Assembly: GCA_965366365.1 (NCBI GenBank) | Contig: CBDUEV010000017.1 | Span: 1 to 46,272, forward strand | Length of the DNA stretch: 46,272 nt | Direction: 5' to 3' | Origin: CBDUEV01 sp965366365 | Lineage (GTDB): Bacteria; Actinomycetota; Acidimicrobiia; Spongiisociales; JAENVV01 | In this document: positions 25,432 to 34,303 of the stretch, piece by piece | Numbering within the stretch: the stretch's first letter is position 1 | Layout: the number at the start of each line of letters is the position of its first letter | Made by a program: the position numbers and the translations under genes | Notes under the pieces: generated by a model | Database searches by the model: none | Told to the model about the DNA's origin: nothing | Seen by the model: the letters and a program-made list of their open reading frames with translations, nothing else

Positions 25432-27993
25432 TCAGCCGCGATCGCGACGCATCTGGAGAAGCTCGAAGGCGCGTTCTTCGGTGATCGTCTCCGGGTCGTC
25501 GCCGACCCGCAGCGAACCATTGGTCTCCCCGTCCGTCACATACGGTCCGAATCGGCCGTTCTTCAAGACGACCTTCTTGCCCGAGACCGGGTCCTCGCCG
25601 AACTCCTTGAGGGGAGGAGCGGCGGCTCGGCGACCGCGCTTCTTCGGCTCAGCCAGGAGCGCCAGAGCCTCCTCCAGGGTGACCGTGAGGATCTGCTCCT
25701 CTGTCTCCAGGCTGCGAGTCTCGGACCCCTTCTTGATATAGGGGCCGTAGCGGCCGTTGAGGGCTTCGATGACCTCCCCGTCCTCGTCGGCGCCCAGCGT
25801 GCGCGGGATCGTGAGCAGCTGGATCGCTTGGTCGAGGCTCACATCGTCGAGTGACATGGACTTGAAGAGCGAGGCGGTTTTCGGCTTCTGTTTGGACCCC
25901 TCTTCCGGCTCACCGAGCTGCACGTACGGGCCGTACCGGCCGGCTCGGGCCAAGACCGTCAGGCCGGTCTCGGGGTCGGAACCGAGAATCTTGTCCCCAC
26001 TGGGAGCGTCGAGCACCTCGGTGGCTTTCTCGATGGTCAGTTCGTCAGGGGGCAGCTCGTCGGGGATCGATGCCCGGTCCTCGCCACGCTCCAGGTAGGG
26101 GCCGTAGCGGCCGACTCGGGCCGTGATCTCGCGACCGTCGGCGTCCACCCCGACCGGTATTGAGTTGATCTCCCGAGCGTCGATCTCCTCGAGCTTGTCG
26201 ATCACCATCTCCCGCAACCCCGCCGAGCGATCGGCCTCGGGACCGAAATAGAACGAGCGCAGCCAAGGCGCTGATTCCTGCTCGCCGTCCGCGATGCGGT
26301 CCAGCTCCGATTCCATCTTGGCCGTGAAGGCGTAGTCGACGAGATTGGCGAAATGCCGTTCCAGCAGCGTGACGGTGGCAAAGGCGGTGTAGCTGGGCAC
26401 GAGAGCAGCGCCCTTCTTGAAGGCGTAGCCGCGGTTCTGGATCGTCGAGATGATCGAAGCGTAGGTCGAGGGCCGGCCCACGCCGAGCTCCTCCAGGCGT
26501 TGCACCAGGGAGGCTTCGGTGAAACGAGCCGGAGGCTTCGTTTCGTGTCCTTTGGCTTCGACCTCGAGCAGATCCGGTTGATCGCCCTCGGCCATTTCAG
26601 GTAGGCGTCGTTCCTTGTCGTCGAGTTCAGCGTCCGGGTCGTCTGAGCCCTCGACGTAGGCGCGCATGAAACCGGGGAACAGAATGACCTTGCCGGACGT
26701 GGCGAACTCGGCATCGCGGCCATCGCGAGCAGCCCCTCCGATGCGGACACTCACCGACTCTCCGCGGGCATCGGTCATCTGCGAGGCGACCGTCCGCTTC
26801 CAAATCAGGTCGTAGAGCTTGACCTCGTCTCCGGACACCAGCTTGGCCAGCTCGTCCGGGGTGCGGAACACCTCACCCGCGGGCCGAATCGCCTCGTGGG
26901 CTTCCTGGGCGCCCTTCACCTTCTTGGCGTACGAGCGCGGCTTCTTGGGCAGATAGTCCTCGCCGTACATCGTGCTGATCTGGTCCCGGGCGGCTTTCAA
27001 CGCGGTCTCCGACAGGGAAGTGGAGTCGGTCCGCATATAGGTGATGTAACCGTTCTCGTAGAGGCGCTGGGCCGCCGACATCGTGCGGGCGGCAGGGAAC
27101 CGGAGCTTGCGTCCCGCCTCCTGCTGGAGTGTCGACGTCCGGAAGGGGGCGCTCGGCTTGCGGCTGTATGGCTTGGCCTCCACCGATCGCACGGTCATCG
27201 TGGCGCCGTCGAGGGCTTCCACGAGGCCGGCGGCGGTCGCCTCATCGAAGGTGACGACGTCCTGCTTCTTCAGTTCTCCGAGCGCCGAGAAATCCTTGCC
27301 GGTGGCCAGGCGGGTGCCGTCCACGGCGACGAGGGTGGCGGTGAAGGCCTCCTCAGCCGCCTGGAAGGTCCCGCTCAGGTCCCAGTACGAAGCGGACCGG
27401 AAAGCGATCCGCTCGCGTTCGCGTTCCACGATGATCCGGGTGGCGACCGACTGGACCCGCCCCGCCGACAGCTTGGGCTTGATCTTCTTCCAGAGCACCG
27501 GTGACACTTCGTAGCCGTACAAGCGGTCGAGGACCCGGCGTGTTTCCTGGGCGTCGACGAGATGGGCATCGACGTCGCGCGGATTCTCGATGGCTTCTTG
27601 GATGGCGCCGGGAGTGATTTCGTGGAAGACCATCCGCCGGACCGGGATCTTCGGCTTGAGAACCTCGGTCAGGTGCCAGGCGATGGACTCGCCCTCGCGG
27701 TCTTCGTCCGTGGCGAGGTACAGCTCCGAGGCGTCGGCAAGCATCGCCTTGAGGTTCTTGACGGTCTCCTTCTTTTCCTTGGTCACGATGTAGAGCGGCT
27801 CGAAGTCGTTGTCGACGTCCACTCCGAGTCGGGCCCACTTCTCGCCTTTGTATTTGGCGGGGATATCGGCCGCCTTGCGGGGGAGATCGCGGATGTGGCC
27901 CACCGACGACGTGACGGTGTAGCCGTCGCCGAGAATTCCGGCGATGGTCTTGGCCTTGGCTGGGGACTCGACGATGATCAGAGGTTTGGGCAC
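25432..27993 (-). CDS. topA: DNA topoisomerase I
   Basis: Type IA topoisomerase of 853 aa that relaxes negative supercoils by passing one strand through a Tyr-linked break. The Toprim domain starts 'IIVESPAKAKTI' and has 'DEDREGE' (97-103). The active-site Tyr is Y319 in YITYMRTDST, at the same number as in E. coli. The C-terminus has four GR[YF]GPY repeats in place of zinc fingers, as in other actinobacterial TopA proteins. The start is GTG 27993 with no near ribosome site; the promoter geometry suggests a leaderless transcript. It is divergent from the MFS gene and followed by a hypothetical gene. Confidence 0.97.
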   Translation of the reverse strand: MPKPLIIVESPAKAKTIAGILGDGYTVTSSVGHIRDLPRKAADIPAKYKGEKWARLGVDVDNDFEPLYIVTKEKKETVKNLKAMLADASELYLATDEDREGESIAWHLTEVLKPKIPVRRMVFHEITPGAIQEAIENPRDVDAHLVDAQETRRVLDRLYGYEVSPVLWKKIKPKLSAGRVQSVATRIIVERERERIAFRSASYWDLSGTFQAAEEAFTATLVAVDGTRLATGKDFSALGELKKQDVVTFDEATAAGLVEALDGATMTVRSVEAKPYSRKPSAPFRTSTLQQEAGRKLRFPAARTMSAAQRLYENGYITYMRTDSTSLSETALKAARDQISTMYGEDYLPKKPRSYAKKVKGAQEAHEAIRPAGEVFRTPDELAKLVSGDEVKLYDLIWKRTVASQMTDARGESVSVRIGGAARDGRDAEFATSGKVILFPGFMRAYVEGSDDPDAELDDKERRLPEMAEGDQPDLLEVEAKGHETKPPARFTEASLVQRLEELGVGRPSTYASIISTIQNRGYAFKKGAALVPSYTAFATVTLLERHFANLVDYAFTAKMESELDRIADGEQESAPWLRSFYFGPEADRSAGLREMVIDKLEEIDAREINSIPVGVDADGREITARVGRYGPYLERGEDRASIPDELPPDELTIEKATEVLDAPSGDKILGSDPETGLTVLARAGRYGPYVQLGEPEEGSKQKPKTASLFKSMSLDDVSLDQAIQLLTIPRTLGADEDGEVIEALNGRYGPYIKKGSETRSLETEEQILTVTLEEALALLAEPKKRGRRAAAPPLKEFGEDPVSGKKVVLKNGRFGPYVTDGETNGSLRVGDDPETITEERAFELLQMRRDRG

Positions 27994-28001
27994 GGGGCCA
28001 G

Positions 28002-28030
28002 AGCTAAACCTCCCCTGTCGCCGATGTCAA
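28002..28030 (-). promoter_or_regulatory. topA promoter, probably leaderless
   Basis: On the minus strand a perfect -35 TTGACA (28025-28030) is 17 bp from TTAGCT (28002-28007), which ends 8 nt before the topA GTG. The -10 is poor, but the -35 and spacing are ideal. Transcription would begin at about the start codon. Confidence 0.5.
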
Positions 28031-28090
28031 GGCGCGTCCCGACAAAGCCTCCTCCTCGAGCCGGCCGGCAGCGACCCCGACGAGGACTGA

Positions 28091-28096
28091 TAACGT
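28091..28096 (+). promoter_or_regulatory. Putative -10 TAACGT, MFS-tmk-holB operon
   Basis: TAACGT ends 9 nt before the ATG at 28106, again suggesting a leaderless or nearly leaderless mRNA. No ribosome site and no clear -35 are seen. Confidence 0.35.
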
Positions 28097-28105
28097 TTTG
28101 GGAAT

Positions 28106-29437
28106 ATGCCGCCCGAGGGTCGCTCCCGAAACCGCGTTCAACTGATCCTCAGAGGCCAATTTGCTCGCCTCTGGTGGGCCGGTGCGCTGTCGAGTTTTGG
28201 CGACTGGGTCGAGTTGTTCGCCACCCTCGCCCTCGGAGCCTCCATTGGAGGGAGCACCGGAACCCTGGTCCCGTTGTTGGGTCGTTTCATCCCCGGATTG
28301 CTGTTCACTCCGCTGGGCGGGCTGATCGCAGATCGGTTCAACCGCAAGACGATCATGATCTCATCCGACATCGGTCGGGGCGTCCTCGTGCTCTCGCTCA
28401 TCTTCGTCAGCACCCTCCCGCAGCTCTTCGTCGTCTCGTTCCTGGTCGAGATGCTGTCGCTCGCTCGGCAACCGGCCCGCGAAGCGGCCGTCCCTGCCCT
28501 CGTCAGCGAAAGAGAATTGGTGGGGGCCAACAGCCTCTCCGTGGCAGCTGCCTACGGCACCTTCCCGTTCGGCTCGCTCACCTGGTCGGCCTTTGGCCAG
28601 CTGCCCGCCTGGGTGGACATGGCAGCCGGTTCGGAATGGATCTTCGGCTACACGCTCGACTCGCTCACCTTCTTCGTGTCGGCGGCGCTGGTGGCCTCGA
28701 TGCGCCTCGATCCGCCGGTGGTGAGCCGGGAGCGAGAGTCAACCGGGGCCCTCGACTGGCGTGCCCCGGTCCGGGATCTTCGCGAAGGGATACGGTTCGT
28801 TGTCACCCATCGAGGCGTGCGCGTGGTCATCTTCGGGATGGCAACCGCCCTCTTCGGTGGCGGTGCCCTGGTGGCATTGGGTCAAGTCTTCGCCAGCAAC
28901 TTCCTTGGCGGAGCCAACAGCGGATTCGCCATACTCTCGACATCCCTCGGAGCGGGGGTCGGTCTGGGCGTCATCGCCATCGGATGGATCGATCGGATTC
29001 CCGTGCATCGGACGGTCACCTTCGGGTCGGCCGTGGCCCTGTGCGGCGCAGCCATGGCCTCGGTGGCTGCTTCGACCACCGTCGGCGGCGGTGCTCTATG
29101 GGCTTTCCTGATGGGTTTCAGCGCCGGCGTGGCCTACGTCAATGGCTTCACCTATATCCATGAGCGGGTCGACGACGAATTGCGCGGCAGAACCTTCGCA
29201 GCGCTCTTCACGGTGGCCAGAACGGCGCTCCTCGTGTCGATGACCACTGCCGCCTTCGGGGCACAGCTCCTGGACGGATTCCTTCCGTCGCCCTTCAACG
29301 ACGGGGTCCGACTCGTGTTTCTCATCGGTGGACTCGTCATCGCCGGGTCGGGACTCGCTACCTTGTGGCTCGTGCGAGAAGTGTTCCAACCACCATCCGA
29401 AGCAGGTCCTGACGCTCCTCAGGAGGGCTCGGCGTGA
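28106..29437 (+). CDS. MFS transporter (EntS/MFS_3-like)
   Basis: Twelve-helix major-facilitator exporter of 443 aa. It begins with a short cytoplasmic N-terminus and 'FARLWWAGALSSFGDWVELFATLAL', typical of the MFS_3 group. The A-motif-like loop is 'GGLIADRFNRKTIMI' and the C-terminal half has 'DRIPVHRTVTFGSA'. Members export siderophores, drugs or lipids; the substrate here is unknown. Its stop overlaps tmk by 4 nt (GTGA), so it heads an operon with replication genes. The start is ATG 28106. Confidence 0.88.
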   Translation: MPPEGRSRNRVQLILRGQFARLWWAGALSSFGDWVELFATLALGASIGGSTGTLVPLLGRFIPGLLFTPLGGLIADRFNRKTIMISSDIGRGVLVLSLIFVSTLPQLFVVSFLVEMLSLARQPAREAAVPALVSERELVGANSLSVAAAYGTFPFGSLTWSAFGQLPAWVDMAAGSEWIFGYTLDSLTFFVSAALVASMRLDPPVVSRERESTGALDWRAPVRDLREGIRFVVTHRGVRVVIFGMATALFGGGALVALGQVFASNFLGGANSGFAILSTSLGAGVGLGVIAIGWIDRIPVHRTVTFGSAVALCGAAMASVAASTTVGGGALWAFLMGFSAGVAYVNGFTYIHERVDDELRGRTFAALFTVARTALLVSMTTAAFGAQLLDGFLPSPFNDGVRLVFLIGGLVIAGSGLATLWLVREVFQPPSEAGPDAPQEGSA

Positions 29438-30063
29438 TCGCCCACGACCACCCGGGTCGCTATGTGGCGTTCGAAGGCATCGAAGGCGCCGGAAAATCGA
29501 CGATCGCTCGTCACGTGGCCGAACGCCTCTCCGACCGCGGGGTCGACGTCGTGCTGGTCCGGGAACCGGGCGGGACCGAGGTGGGGGAGGGTATCCGCCG
29601 TCTTCTCCTGGATGCCCCGGTCGCCATGAGCCCTTGGACCGAAGCGCTTCTCTTTGCCGCGGCGCGAGCTCAACTGGCCGCCGAGGTGGTGGCACCCGCA
29701 CTGCAAAGGGGGGCGTGGGTGCTGTCCGATCGCACCGTCTACTCCTCGCTCGCCTACCAAGGCGGTGCGCGCCGGCTCGGTGTCGAGACCGTCCGAGCGG
29801 TGAACGAAGCCGGCCTCGACGGCGTGTGGCCGGATCTGGTCGTGTTGCTTCGGCTCGATCCCGCCGAGGGGCTGGCCCGCCAGGACGGGGCCGACAGGAT
29901 CGGTTCGGAGGATCTCCCCTTCCACGGGGAAGTGGCCGACACCTTCGCGGCCCTGGCCCGACTTGAGCCCGACCGCTTTGTGGTCGTGGACGCCGATCAG
30001 GGCATCGAAGAAGCGGTCGCCACCGTGGTCGCCGCCCTCGACGAGAGGGGGGTGGGGCGATGA
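29434..30063 (+). CDS. tmk: Thymidylate kinase
   Basis: Converts dTMP to dTDP for DNA synthesis. The 209-aa protein has P-loop FEGIEGAGKS (G15-S22), 'VREPGGTEVGEGIR' with the DRX/REP region, and 'VLSDRTVYSSLAYQGGAR' that binds the nucleotide. Length is normal. The GTG start overlaps the MFS stop and its own TGA overlaps the holB ATG, so the three genes are translationally coupled. Confidence 0.95.
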   Translation: MIAHDHPGRYVAFEGIEGAGKSTIARHVAERLSDRGVDVVLVREPGGTEVGEGIRRLLLDAPVAMSPWTEALLFAAARAQLAAEVVAPALQRGAWVLSDRTVYSSLAYQGGARRLGVETVRAVNEAGLDGVWPDLVVLLRLDPAEGLARQDGADRIGSEDLPFHGEVADTFAALARLEPDRFVVVDADQGIEEAVATVVAALDERGVGR

Positions 30064-31151
30064 GTACCGCCGCCGCCATCGGCCCCGACAACGCCTTCGC
30101 CGGAGTGATCGGGCACGCCCGGGTGATGAGCCTTCTCGCCGACGAGATCGCCGCCCCCACCCATGCCTATTACTTCGTCGGTCCGATCGGGGTCGGGAAG
30201 GCGACGGTGGCCCGCCGCTTCGCGGCCGCCATCCTCTGCCAGGAGGGGGGTCGGCACGTCGAGGATTGCCCCTCGTGTCGACGGGTGCTGTCCGGAAACC
30301 ATCCCGATGTTGCGTTGGTGGAGCCGGAGGGCCGTCTCGCCCTTGGCGTGGACGAAGCCCGGACGACCGTGGCCCTCGCCAACCTCGCTCCCATGGAGGG
30401 CGCCAGGAAGGTCATCCTCTTCGAAGACGCGGGGGCCATGACCGACGCGGCGGCCAACGTCCTGCTCAAGACCCTCGAGGAGCCGTCTGCGTCGACAGTA
30501 TTTCTCCTGGTTTCGGAATCCGAAGACGACCTCCCTGCCACTATCGCCAGCCGGTGCAGGACAGTGCAGTTCGGTCGGGTCGGCGAGGGAGACCTCGTGG
30601 ATGCCTTGCTCGATGCCGGCGTCTCGCAGGAGCAAGCTGCTGAAGCCGCCCAGATCTCGGGCGGACGGCCGGGCCTGGCCCTGGCGCTGGCCACAGAGCC
30701 CAAGGTGGCGTCCTTTCGGAAAGCGTGGCTGTCGGTTCCCGGACGAGTGTCGCCCAAACCCGGCGAGGCGTTTCTCCTGGCCGACGAGCTGATGGCGGCG
30801 GCCGACCCGCTCACCGAGGCCATCAGACAACGCCATGCGGAGGAGGAATCCGACAACGACACCAAGGCCGTGAAACAACGGCGCGATCGAGAGATGAAAC
30901 GACAGTCCCAAGCCCTGCTCATCACGGGTCTCGAGATCCTCGCCTCCTGGTATACCGATGCCGCCGTCGCCCAGTTCGGTGGACGGATTCGAAACCAGGA
31001 TCTCTCGTCGGCAGAGCTGGTCCGGATCCGCCCCGCCCAGGCAGTGGCGAAGGCGGATCTGGTGCTCGAGGCGGTCGCGGCCGTGCGCGCCAACCAGCGT
31101 CCCCAGCTGGTGCTCGCCGACCTCCTGACACACCTGGGTGTCGATGCCTGA
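30060..31151 (+). CDS. holB: DNA polymerase III delta' subunit
   Basis: Clamp-loader subunit of 363 aa, homologous to M. tuberculosis Rv3644c. It has an AAA+ fold with the P-loop form 'GPIGVGKATV', a zinc-finger-like Cys set (LCQEGG...DCPSCRR), 'NVLLKTLEEPSASTVFLLV' and the SRC motif 'ASRCRTVQF'. A C-terminal helical collar follows, with a charged stretch (RQRHAEEESDNDTKAVKQRRD). ATG 30060 overlaps the tmk stop. The Lys of the P-loop is present, which E. coli delta' also has without being an active ATPase. Confidence 0.93.
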   Translation: MSTAAAIGPDNAFAGVIGHARVMSLLADEIAAPTHAYYFVGPIGVGKATVARRFAAAILCQEGGRHVEDCPSCRRVLSGNHPDVALVEPEGRLALGVDEARTTVALANLAPMEGARKVILFEDAGAMTDAAANVLLKTLEEPSASTVFLLVSESEDDLPATIASRCRTVQFGRVGEGDLVDALLDAGVSQEQAAEAAQISGGRPGLALALATEPKVASFRKAWLSVPGRVSPKPGEAFLLADELMAAADPLTEAIRQRHAEEESDNDTKAVKQRRDREMKRQSQALLITGLEILASWYTDAAVAQFGGRIRNQDLSSAELVRIRPAQAVAKADLVLEAVAAVRANQRPQLVLADLLTHLGVDA

Positions 31152-31758
31152 CCGATGGGAGCGCAACTGGCGGTGGTCCATTCCGCCCGGCAAGCTCGCT
31201 GCTCGTATCCTCTTCCGACTGGACGTGTCCGGCCGCAGCCATCTCCCTCCAGGGCCGGCTGTGTTGGCGGCCAACCACCTGTCGCATGTCGATCCGCCCT
31301 TCGTTGGCGCGGCCGCCGCACGGCCGATTCGCTTCGCGGCGGCGGCAGATCTCATCGGCCTCAATCCGGGGCTCGACTTCCTGATCCCCTTCTACGGGGC
31401 CATTCCGCTCCCGCGTGTCGGCGTGCCGGCCTCCGCCCTCAAGGAGGGGTTGCGTCACCTGGCCGCGGGAGGGACCCTGGGTGTCTTCCCCGAGGGTCGA
31501 CGCACCGCCTACTGGGGAGAGACTCCCCCGAAGGAGGGAGGAGCCTGGCTAGCGCTGCGCGCCCAGGTTCCGTTGGTTCCCGTGGCCATCACCGGTACAG
31601 ATCATGTCATGTCGTTGGATGCCAACTTCCCGCGTCCCGGCAGAGTGCGGGTCGAGATCGGTGAACCCCTCGCTCCGGTCGGCACCCGCGCCGAACTCAC
31701 GGCGCGATGGTGGGACTCTGTCGATGGTCTTCTCGCGGCGGCGGCCGCCGACGGATGA
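31144..31758 (+). CDS. 1-acylglycerol-3-phosphate acyltransferase-like protein
   Basis: PlsC-type acyltransferase of 204 aa, probably making phosphatidic acid or modifying another lipid at the membrane. The catalytic box N44-H45-L-S-H-V-D50 (NHx4D) and the FPEG box (115-118) are present, with 'VPVAITGTDHV' as motif IV. ATG 31144 overlaps the holB end by 8 nt; GTG 31138 is an alternative. It closes the MFS-tmk-holB operon and is followed by a terminator. Confidence 0.87.
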   Translation: MPDRWERNWRWSIPPGKLAARILFRLDVSGRSHLPPGPAVLAANHLSHVDPPFVGAAAARPIRFAAAADLIGLNPGLDFLIPFYGAIPLPRVGVPASALKEGLRHLAAGGTLGVFPEGRRTAYWGETPPKEGGAWLALRAQVPLVPVAITGTDHVMSLDANFPRPGRVRVEIGEPLAPVGTRAELTARWWDSVDGLLAAAAADG

Positions 31759-31773
31759 CCGCACCTCGCCACG

Positions 31774-31795
31774 GCGCCCGCCAGGTGGCGGGCGC
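31774..31795. terminator. Bidirectional hairpin between acyltransferase and tRNA
   Basis: Perfect palindrome with arms GCGCCCGCCA/TGGCGGGCGC and a GG centre. It lies just after the acyltransferase stop on the plus strand and just beyond the 3' end of the minus-strand tRNA, so it can serve both. Confidence 0.6.
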
Positions 31796-31823
31796 AGTGA
31801 TTCGGCTGACCGAACGGGGATGG

Positions 31824-31898
31824 TGGAGCCGGAGAGGGGATTTGAACCCCTGACCTGCTCATTACGAGTGAGCTGCTCTACCCCTGAGCTACTCCGGC
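31824..31898 (-). tRNA. tRNA-Thr (CGT anticodon)
   Basis: A 75-nt cloverleaf including an encoded CCA. Acceptor arms are GCCGGAG/CTCCGGC, the D arm is GCTC-AGGGGTA-GAGC, and the anticodon arm is GCTCA-CTCGTAA-TGAGC with CGT (reads ACG). The variable loop is AGGTC and the T arm AGGGG-TTCAAAT-CCCCT. All stems pair fully. Confidence 0.97.
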
Positions 31899-31909
31899 AA
31901 TGTCCCGAC

Positions 31910-31915
31910 ATCGTA
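31910..31915 (-). promoter_or_regulatory. Putative -10 TACGAT before tRNA-Thr
   Basis: TACGAT on the minus strand ends 11 nt before the tRNA 5' end. A dyad CCGGT-CA-ACCGG lies at 31921-31932 directly upstream. No good -35 at the proper spacing. Confidence 0.35.
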
Positions 31916-32012
31916 GCCGACCGGTCAACCGGCGAGTCCAGCTGGTGTCGTCCAACGTCCACCGCCGGGCGGGGTGCCACAGCGAGCCAGGAAGGCGATG
32001 GGGACCCGGTGG

Positions 32013-32018
32013 TATCGT
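32013..32018 (+). promoter_or_regulatory. Putative -10 TATCGT before the sigma factor gene
   Basis: TATCGT lies 27 nt before the ATG at 32046. A GGAA...GTT promoter for self-regulation by an ECF factor was sought and not found with proper spacing. Confidence 0.3.
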
Positions 32019-32045
32019 CATGCCTTCGCTCGTTGTCAGGGGACC

Positions 32046-32648
32046 ATGGCTGATCAAGCCACTTTTGAGGAAGACGCCATGCAATTCGCCCCGCAGCTCT
32101 ACTCGGCTGCGCTGCGCATGACGCGCAATCCGGCTGATGCAGAGGACGTCGTCCAGGAGACCTTCCTGAAGGCGTACAGGGCCTATCACACGTTTGAACA
32201 GGGGACCAACCTCAAAGCGTGGCTGTACCGGATCCTCACCAACACCTACATCAACCGCTACCGCAAGAAGGCGCGACGTCCCACCGAGGTGGATTTGGGG
32301 GAGGTCGAGGATCTCTACATGTACCGGAGGGTCGGACGCTCAGAGACCGGCGATGCGTCGCGGAGCGCCGAGGAGCACGTGCTGGAGAGCATCGTGGACA
32401 GCGACGTGAAGGGGGCTGTGGAAGCGTTGCCGGAACACTTCCGGCTTCCCGTCCTGCTCGCCGATCTCGAGGGATTCTCCTACAAGGAGATCGCCGAGAT
32501 CATGGACGTGCCGATCGGCACCGTGATGTCCCGGCTCCATCGTGGAAGAAAAGCCTTGGAAAAGGCGTTGTGGGATTTTGCATCGGAACGCGGACTGACC
32601 AACGAACCCGATAGGAACCGAGCTGTCGATCATGACCAAGAGCCATGA
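32046..32648 (+). CDS. sigR: ECF sigma factor, SigR/SigH-like
   Basis: Group IV sigma factor of 200 aa. Region 2 is 'RMTRNPADAEDVVQETFLKAYRAYHTFEQGTNLKAWLYRILTNTYINRYRKK' and region 4 is 'LADLEGFSYKEIAEIMDVPIGTVMSRLHRGRKAL'. Both are very close to the SigR/SigH disulfide-stress factors of actinobacteria. The next gene encodes a matching zinc anti-sigma factor with a 4-nt overlap. The ATG at 32046 follows AGGGGA closely; the frame is open from 31974. Expected targets are thiol-homeostasis genes (family knowledge). Confidence 0.88.
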   Translation: MADQATFEEDAMQFAPQLYSAALRMTRNPADAEDVVQETFLKAYRAYHTFEQGTNLKAWLYRILTNTYINRYRKKARRPTEVDLGEVEDLYMYRRVGRSETGDASRSAEEHVLESIVDSDVKGAVEALPEHFRLPVLLADLEGFSYKEIAEIMDVPIGTVMSRLHRGRKALEKALWDFASERGLTNEPDRNRAVDHDQEP

Positions 32649-32887
32649 GTAAGAAGACGTGTAGCGACGCCGTGACACGGCTCTATCCGTACCTCGACGG
32701 TGAGGTCTCCGTGATCCAGCGAATGCGGGTCCGATGGCACCTCCGTCACTGTCCTCCCTGCGAGGGCGCCTACCGATTCGAGCAGAAGCTGAAGGTCGTC
32801 ATCCACGAGCGACTTCACGAGGATTGCCCGGAAGAGGTCATGGACAGGCTCCGCCGGTTGGTACGTGAGCAGACCCCTGATCAGTGA
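32645..32887 (+). CDS. rsrA: Zinc anti-sigma factor, RsrA-like
   Basis: Redox-sensing anti-sigma factor of 80 aa. The ZAS motif is H32-x3-C36-x2-C39 and an N-terminal C6 completes the expected metal and disulfide set of RsrA; C61 is an extra cysteine. In the family, oxidation forms a disulfide, releases zinc and frees the sigma factor. The ATG overlaps the sigma stop, giving coupled synthesis. The small size and cytosolic character (no membrane helix) fit RsrA. Confidence 0.87.
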   Translation: MSKKTCSDAVTRLYPYLDGEVSVIQRMRVRWHLRHCPPCEGAYRFEQKLKVVIHERLHEDCPEEVMDRLRRLVREQTPDQ

Positions 32888-32930
32888 TGGTTTTCCCCGG
32901 TCGCATCGGCGGGGTAATGTGACGTTCGAG

Positions 32931-33257
32931 ATGTCCAACACTCTTCGCCGCCTCATCCCCCTCGCCCTGTTCGTGTTCATCGTGGCCGGACTGGCGCTTC
33001 CGGCCGCAGCCACCGGGAACCTGCTGGCGACCGAAGACGTGACGGAAGAGGTCACCGAAGAGGCCCCGGCAGTCGAGTACGACGGTCCCGACGCGTTCGT
33101 GCCGGTCACTGAGACCGCCGAGGAAGAACTCGACCCGGCCTGGACGTATAAATACTTGATCCCCACCACGATGGTGCTCATCTCCCTGCTGGTCGTGGGT
33201 CTGGTCGTCGGCTACTTCCTGCGAGTGGTGCGAACCCGCTACACCGTTGTGGAATGA
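32931..33257 (+). CDS. Small acidic single-pass membrane protein
   Basis: The 108-aa protein has a cleavable-looking signal (RRLIPLALFVFIVAGLALPAAA) and an acidic, Thr/Glu-rich outer segment of about 45 residues with a VTEE-VTEE repeat. One membrane helix follows (about 75-98), then a short basic tail. The family is not recognised. Its stop overlaps the DUF2342 gene by 4 nt (ATGA), so the two are coupled. The start is uncertain: GTG 32919 is in frame 12 nt upstream and TAATGT (32915-32920) could be a -10. Confidence 0.72.
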   Translation: MSNTLRRLIPLALFVFIVAGLALPAAATGNLLATEDVTEEVTEEAPAVEYDGPDAFVPVTETAEEELDPAWTYKYLIPTTMVLISLLVVGLVVGYFLRVVRTRYTVVE

Positions 33258-34303
33258 GCCCGCCCGTACCCTGGCCACTCGCGGCGCGGGTAGCAGGGAA
33301 CATCGCCGGGACCTACCCTCTCGCCGAGTCGTACCATGGCGAAGTCCTGGCAGAGCAGGCTCCGGGCCTGGTTGCCAGGGCGGAGGAACTGGTCGAGGCT
33401 GAGACGGGACTTCCGTCCCACGGAACCCCGAATGTCGTCGTCCTGAACCGGCAGCAATGGATCGACCGCAATCTGGCGTTCCTGGCGAAACTCATCGATC
33501 CCTCCGACCACGGTGCATCCGCACCGGCCGAGCGCGGCTTCGCCCAGGCGATAGGGGGCAGGGCGGTCGCCGTCGAGGCAGGAGCGCTGCTGGGAGTGAT
33601 GGCCCGCAAGGTGCTCGGCCAGTACGAGCTCGTTCTCCCGGAAGACGCCGGAGCGCCGAGCGAGGACGGCGACGCCGTCTACCTGGTCGGCCCCAACGTC
33701 CTCGCCATGGAGCGGACCCACCAGCTCCGTCCCTCCGAGTTTCGATTCTGGCTGGCCCTGCACGAATGCACCCACCGGCTCCAATTCGTCGGGATTCCGT
33801 GGATGCGTGACTACTTCTTCGGTCTCATCACCGAGCTCGTCTCCGCCGCCGAGCCGGAGCCGGGTCGGCTCGGCAGGATCGTTCAGGAACTGCGCAGCTC
33901 CGGGGCGAGGCAGGAGCCCCTGGTGGGAGATTCTGGGCTCCTCGGCCTGCTGGCGACACCGCGCCAACGAGTCACCCTCGACCGGGTGCAGGCTCTCATG
34001 TCTTTGCTGGAGGGCCACGGTCATGTCGTGATGGACCGGATCGGAGAACGCACCTTGGTGAGCTCCGTCAGGATGTCGAATCTGCTCAAGCAGCGACGCA
34101 AGGACCCGCGCATGGCCGCCTTCTTCCGGCTGACGGGACTCGAGATGAAGATGAAGCAATACGAGCAGGGCGAACGGTTCATCCTGGCTGTGGAACGACA
34201 GGCCGGTTGGGAGACGTTGGCGCGTGCTTGGGAATCGCCCGATCGGCTTCCCACCCTGGCCGAGATCGAAGATCCCGCCGCATGGCTGAGCCGAGTCGCC
34301 TGA
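33254..34303 (+). CDS. DUF2342 zincin-like protein (Rv3626c homologue)
   Basis: Putative zinc-dependent hydrolase of 349 aa, found widely in actinobacteria and sometimes noted as 'coenzyme F420 biosynthesis associated'. The active-site helix reads H170-E-C-T-H174 (HExxH), and a second conserved region is 'LMSLLEGHGHVVMD' with a likely third ligand. No signal peptide is present, so it is probably cytoplasmic. No F420 gene is in the window, which leaves its role open. It sits directly before tilS, as Rv3626c does in M. tuberculosis, and overlaps tilS by 22 nt. Confidence 0.88.
   Translation: MSPPVPWPLAARVAGNIAGTYPLAESYHGEVLAEQAPGLVARAEELVEAETGLPSHGTPNVVVLNRQQWIDRNLAFLAKLIDPSDHGASAPAERGFAQAIGGRAVAVEAGALLGVMARKVLGQYELVLPEDAGAPSEDGDAVYLVGPNVLAMERTHQLRPSEFRFWLALHECTHRLQFVGIPWMRDYFFGLITELVSAAEPEPGRLGRIVQELRSSGARQEPLVGDSGLLGLLATPRQRVTLDRVQALMSLLEGHGHVVMDRIGERTLVSSVRMSNLLKQRRKDPRMAAFFRLTGLEMKMKQYEQGERFILAVERQAGWETLARAWESPDRLPTLAEIEDPAAWLSRVA

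Noticed and set aside
25500..26130. Four similar ~80-codon blocks in the 3' part of topA
   Set aside because: These are the normal C-terminal TopA repeats (GRYGPY) of the family.
31824..31898. tRNA-Thr as an integration site for a mobile element
   Set aside because: No integrase, no duplicated tRNA end and no shift in gene type on either side.
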